Program-made: the position numbers and the translations under genes
The notes under the pieces: model-generated
What the model saw: the letters and a program-made list of their open reading frames with translations, nothing else
Told to the model about the DNA's origin: nothing
Databases searched by the model: none
NCBI GenBank assembly: GCA_018267355.1
Contig: JAFDYP010000379.1
Coordinates: 1 to 14,251 of the forward strand
Direction: 5' to 3'
From: Bacteroidota bacterium
GTDB lineage: Bacteria; Bacteroidota; Bacteroidia; Chitinophagales; LD1
DNA: 14,251 nucleotides
Shown here: positions 11,958 through 14,251 of the stretch, piece by piece
Layout: each line of letters opens with the position of its first letter
Position numbering within the stretch: the stretch's first letter is position 1

Positions 11958-14083
11958 CGGTAGAAACTTTTAAGTATGACAACAGGTGGGTGCGCAACTT
12001 TGCTTTTGCGTCTTTCCTGTGGGGCTTTGTAGGGATGCTGGTAGGGCTGATCATAGCCTTGCAGCTCGTTTTCCCACAGCTCAATTTCGTAGAGTGGACC
12101 ACCTTTGGCCGGCTCCGCCCACTGCATACCAATGCGGTGATCTTTGCCTTTGTAGGTAATGGTATCTTTATGGGGGTCTACTACTCCCTGCAGCGCCTGC
12201 TCAAGGCGCGTATGTGGAGTGATGCACTCTCGGCCATCCACTTCTGGGGCTGGCAGCTCATCATCGTAGCGGCAGCCATCACACTGCCTCTCGGCATCAC
12301 AGCCGGCAAGGAGTATGCAGAGCTGGAGTGGCCTATAGATATCGCTATCACACTCATCTGGGTGGTTTTCGGTATCAATATGTTTGCTACTATCCTGACC
12401 CGCAGGGAGCGCCACCTGTATGTAGCGATCTGGTTTTATATAGCTACGTGGATCACAGTGGCCATGCTCCATATTGTCAATTCATTTGAGCTGCCTATCT
12501 CAGCCTTCAAGAGCTACTCTCTCTACGCCGGAGTGCAAGATGCGCTGGTGCAGTGGTGGTACGGGCACAATGCGGTGGCATTCTTCCTCACTACGCCATA
12601 TCTGGGCCTGATGTACTACTTCCTGCCCAAAGCAGCTAACCGCCCGGTATATTCTTATCGCCTTTCCATCATCCACTTCTGGGCGCTGATCTTCCTCTAT
12701 ATCTGGGCGGGTCCTCACCACCTGCTGTACACAGCGCTGCCAGACTGGGCTCAATCTCTGGGTACTGTCTTCTCAGTGATGCTCATAGCCCCATCATGGG
12801 GGGGGATGATCAATGGCCTCCTGACCCTGCGTGGTGCATGGGACAAGGTACGCGAAGATCCGGTTCTGAAATTTATGGTGGTAGCTGTGACTGCATATGG
12901 TATGGCTACCTTTGAGGGGCCACTGCTCTCTATCAAAAGCGTAAATGCGATCTCCCACTATACAGACTGGACTATCGCTCACGTACACGTAGGCGCCCTC
13001 GGTTGGAATGGCTTCCTGACCTTTGGTATCCTCTACTGGCTGGTACCGCGCCTGTACAATACAAAACTCTTCAGCATACGCCTGGCCAATGCACACTTCT
13101 GGCTCGGTACGCTAGGCATCCTCTTCTATGCTATCCCTATGTACTGGGGTGGTATCTATCAGAGCCTGATGTGGAAGCAGTTTACTGCGGAAGGAATCCT
13201 GAAGTATCCTAACTTCCTGGAAACTGTCAGCTACCTGCGTCCATTCTATATGGCGCGCGCTCTCGGCGGCCTGCTATACCTCACTGGTACCACGGTAGGT
13301 ATCTACAACCTCTTTAAGACTGCTGCACAGGGCAAGTTTGTAGCAGAAGAGGAGGCATCAGCTCCGGCACTGGAGAAGGACTATACTCCTCACGGTTCAG
13401 AAGGCTGGCACAGAGTGATAGAAAGAAGGCCGGTACAAATGCTCATCTTCAGCTTTATAGTGGTGGCCATAGGTGGTATCATAGAGTTTGTACCGACCTT
13501 CCTCATAGAGTCAAATGTGCCCTCTATAGCCAGTGTGAAACCATATACTCCGCTGGAGCTGCATGGCCGTGATATCTATATCCGCGAGGGCTGCTACAAC
13601 TGCCACTCACAGATGATCCGCCCATTCCGCAGCGAGACTGAGCGCTATGGTGAGTACAGCAAGGCTGGTGAGTTTGTATATGATCACCCATTCCAGTTTG
13701 GCTCCAAGAGGACCGGCCCGGACCTGCAGCGCGAAGGCGGCAAATATCCTGATAGCTGGCACTATAACCACATGCTGGATCCGACCATCATGAGCCCCGG
13801 CTCTATCATGCCTGCCTACCCGCACATCATAGACCATGACCTGGATACGACCTACACCGCTGCCAAGATCAAGGCCATGCAGATGCTGGGCGTACCCTAT
13901 CCTAAAGGCTATGAGACCGTAGCCGGTACAGACCTCGTGAAGCAGCAGGCTACCATCCAGGCGAGCCTGGCCAAAGACGGTATCAAAGTGGCAAAGAATA
14001 AAGAGATCATAGCCCTGATAGCCTATCTGCAGCGCCTGGGTCATGACATCAAAATGAATCCTCAGACTGCAGCACAAAATTAA
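11954..14083 (+). CDS. ccoNO: Fused cbb3-type cytochrome c oxidase subunits I and II (CcoN-CcoO)
   Basis: A 709-aa fusion of CcoN (about residues 1-465) and CcoO (about 490-709), the catalytic core of the high-affinity cbb3 oxidase that reduces O2 and pumps protons at the inner membrane. In CcoN, His58 (LRPLHTN) fits a low-spin haem b ligand, His205 (WWYGHNAVAF) and His255-His256 (AGPHHLLYT) fit CuB, Tyr249 (FLYIWAG) fits the cross-linked Tyr by its 44-residue spacing from His205, and His343/His345 (TIAHVHVGALGW) ligate haems. After a linker (about 455-495) and a helix (496-517), CcoO carries the c-haem motif CYNCH (547-551) with SQMIRPF, GPDLQREGGKYPDSWHYNHM, and Met619 in SIMPAYP as likely axial ligand. 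This fusion is common in Bacteroidota. Start overlaps ccoS; the frame is intact. Confidence 0.96.
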   Translation: MTVETFKYDNRWVRNFAFASFLWGFVGMLVGLIIALQLVFPQLNFVEWTTFGRLRPLHTNAVIFAFVGNGIFMGVYYSLQRLLKARMWSDALSAIHFWGWQLIIVAAAITLPLGITAGKEYAELEWPIDIAITLIWVVFGINMFATILTRRERHLYVAIWFYIATWITVAMLHIVNSFELPISAFKSYSLYAGVQDALVQWWYGHNAVAFFLTTPYLGLMYYFLPKAANRPVYSYRLSIIHFWALIFLYIWAGPHHLLYTALPDWAQSLGTVFSVMLIAPSWGGMINGLLTLRGAWDKVREDPVLKFMVVAVTAYGMATFEGPLLSIKSVNAISHYTDWTIAHVHVGALGWNGFLTFGILYWLVPRLYNTKLFSIRLANAHFWLGTLGILFYAIPMYWGGIYQSLMWKQFTAEGILKYPNFLETVSYLRPFYMARALGGLLYLTGTTVGIYNLFKTAAQGKFVAEEEASAPALEKDYTPHGSEGWHRVIERRPVQMLIFSFIVVAIGGIIEFVPTFLIESNVPSIASVKPYTPLELHGRDIYIREGCYNCHSQMIRPFRSETERYGEYSKAGEFVYDHPFQFGSKRTGPDLQREGGKYPDSWHYNHMLDPTIMSPGSIMPAYPHIIDHDLDTTYTAAKIKAMQMLGVPYPKGYETVAGTDLVKQQATIQASLAKDGIKVAKNKEIIALIAYLQRLGHDIKMNPQTAAQN

Positions 14084-14104
14084 TCAACGCCAAACCAGAA
14101 TATC

Positions 14105-14251
14105 ATGTTCAGCTTTTTCAAAAGATATGCAGAGACGATAGCGGGTGTGAATGTATATCCCAAGATATCACTCGTCATCTTTTTCATCTTCTTCACTGCG
14201 CTGCTGTGGTTCACTTTCAGGACCAATAAGCAATACATAGAGGAGCAAGCC
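14105..14251 (+). CDS. ccoQ: CcoQ-like cbb3 oxidase small subunit, 5' end
   Basis: The first 49 codons are inside the window and the gene continues past the right edge. MFSFFKRYAETIAGVNVYPKI is followed by one hydrophobic helix (SLVIFFIFFTALLWFTF, about residues 22-38) and a polar tail with RTNKQYIEEQ. Single-helix length, the Tyr-rich N-terminus and position after ccoNO match the CcoQ-type small subunit in Bacteroidota cbb3 operons, which stabilises the oxidase. The start is 21 nt beyond the ccoNO stop. A downstream CcoP is expected outside the window. Confidence 0.85.
   Translation, partial: MFSFFKRYAETIAGVNVYPKISLVIFFIFFTALLWFTFRTNKQYIEEQA

Overview
The window looks like a chromosomal stretch from a member of the Bacteroidota, probably a Chitinophagia-like lineage. 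The evidence is a type IX secretion (T9SS) C-terminal sorting domain, a fused CcoN-CcoO cytochrome oxidase subunit, Bacteroidota-style promoters with a TAnnTTTG -7 element, start codons with little Shine-Dalgarno signal, and several proteins of Bacteroidota-typical type. No RNA gene, insertion sequence, phage gene or CRISPR array was seen. The genus is not identifiable from the sequence alone.

Left part (1-4264): the end of an OmpA-family protein is followed, convergently, by a 474-residue helical protein of unknown function. A perfect 14-bp stem separates their stop codons. The 474-residue gene is divergent from a 720-residue secreted protein. That protein carries a SprB-like repeat, three tandem Ig-like repeats, two dockerin-like calcium loops, a cohesin-like domain and a T9SS sorting domain, and is followed by a classical terminator.

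Middle part (4265-6275): all genes are on the minus strand: the mechanosensitive channel gene mscL, a pirin-family cupin with a good promoter overlapped by a perfect 12-bp palindrome, a 78-residue soluble protein resembling anti-sigma-like small proteins, and a 116-residue membrane protein.

Right part (6366-14251): this is a metal and respiration block. A tight pair encodes an MbnP-like lipoprotein and a di-haem MbnH/MauG-like cytochrome c peroxidase lipoprotein. Convergent to it lies a VIT1/CCC1-family iron/manganese transporter. Divergent from that is an operon of a 66-residue DUF2892/YgaP-like membrane protein and the copper ATPase CcoI. Then comes ccoS-ccoNO-ccoQ, running off the right edge. 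CcoI and CcoS mature the cbb3 oxidase encoded by ccoNO/ccoQ. MbnP/MbnH-like proteins are linked to periplasmic copper binding in other bacteria, so copper handling is a plausible common theme.

The most notable observation is regulatory. The two operons that build the cbb3 oxidase (DUF2892-ccoI and ccoS-ccoNO-ccoQ) carry nearly identical palindromes, TGACAAAAGTCA and TGACAAACGTCA. Each begins exactly 85 nt before the first start codon and 57 nt before a TAnnTTTG-like element, with no clear -33 element. This suggests one Crp/Fnr-type activator with fixed promoter geometry.
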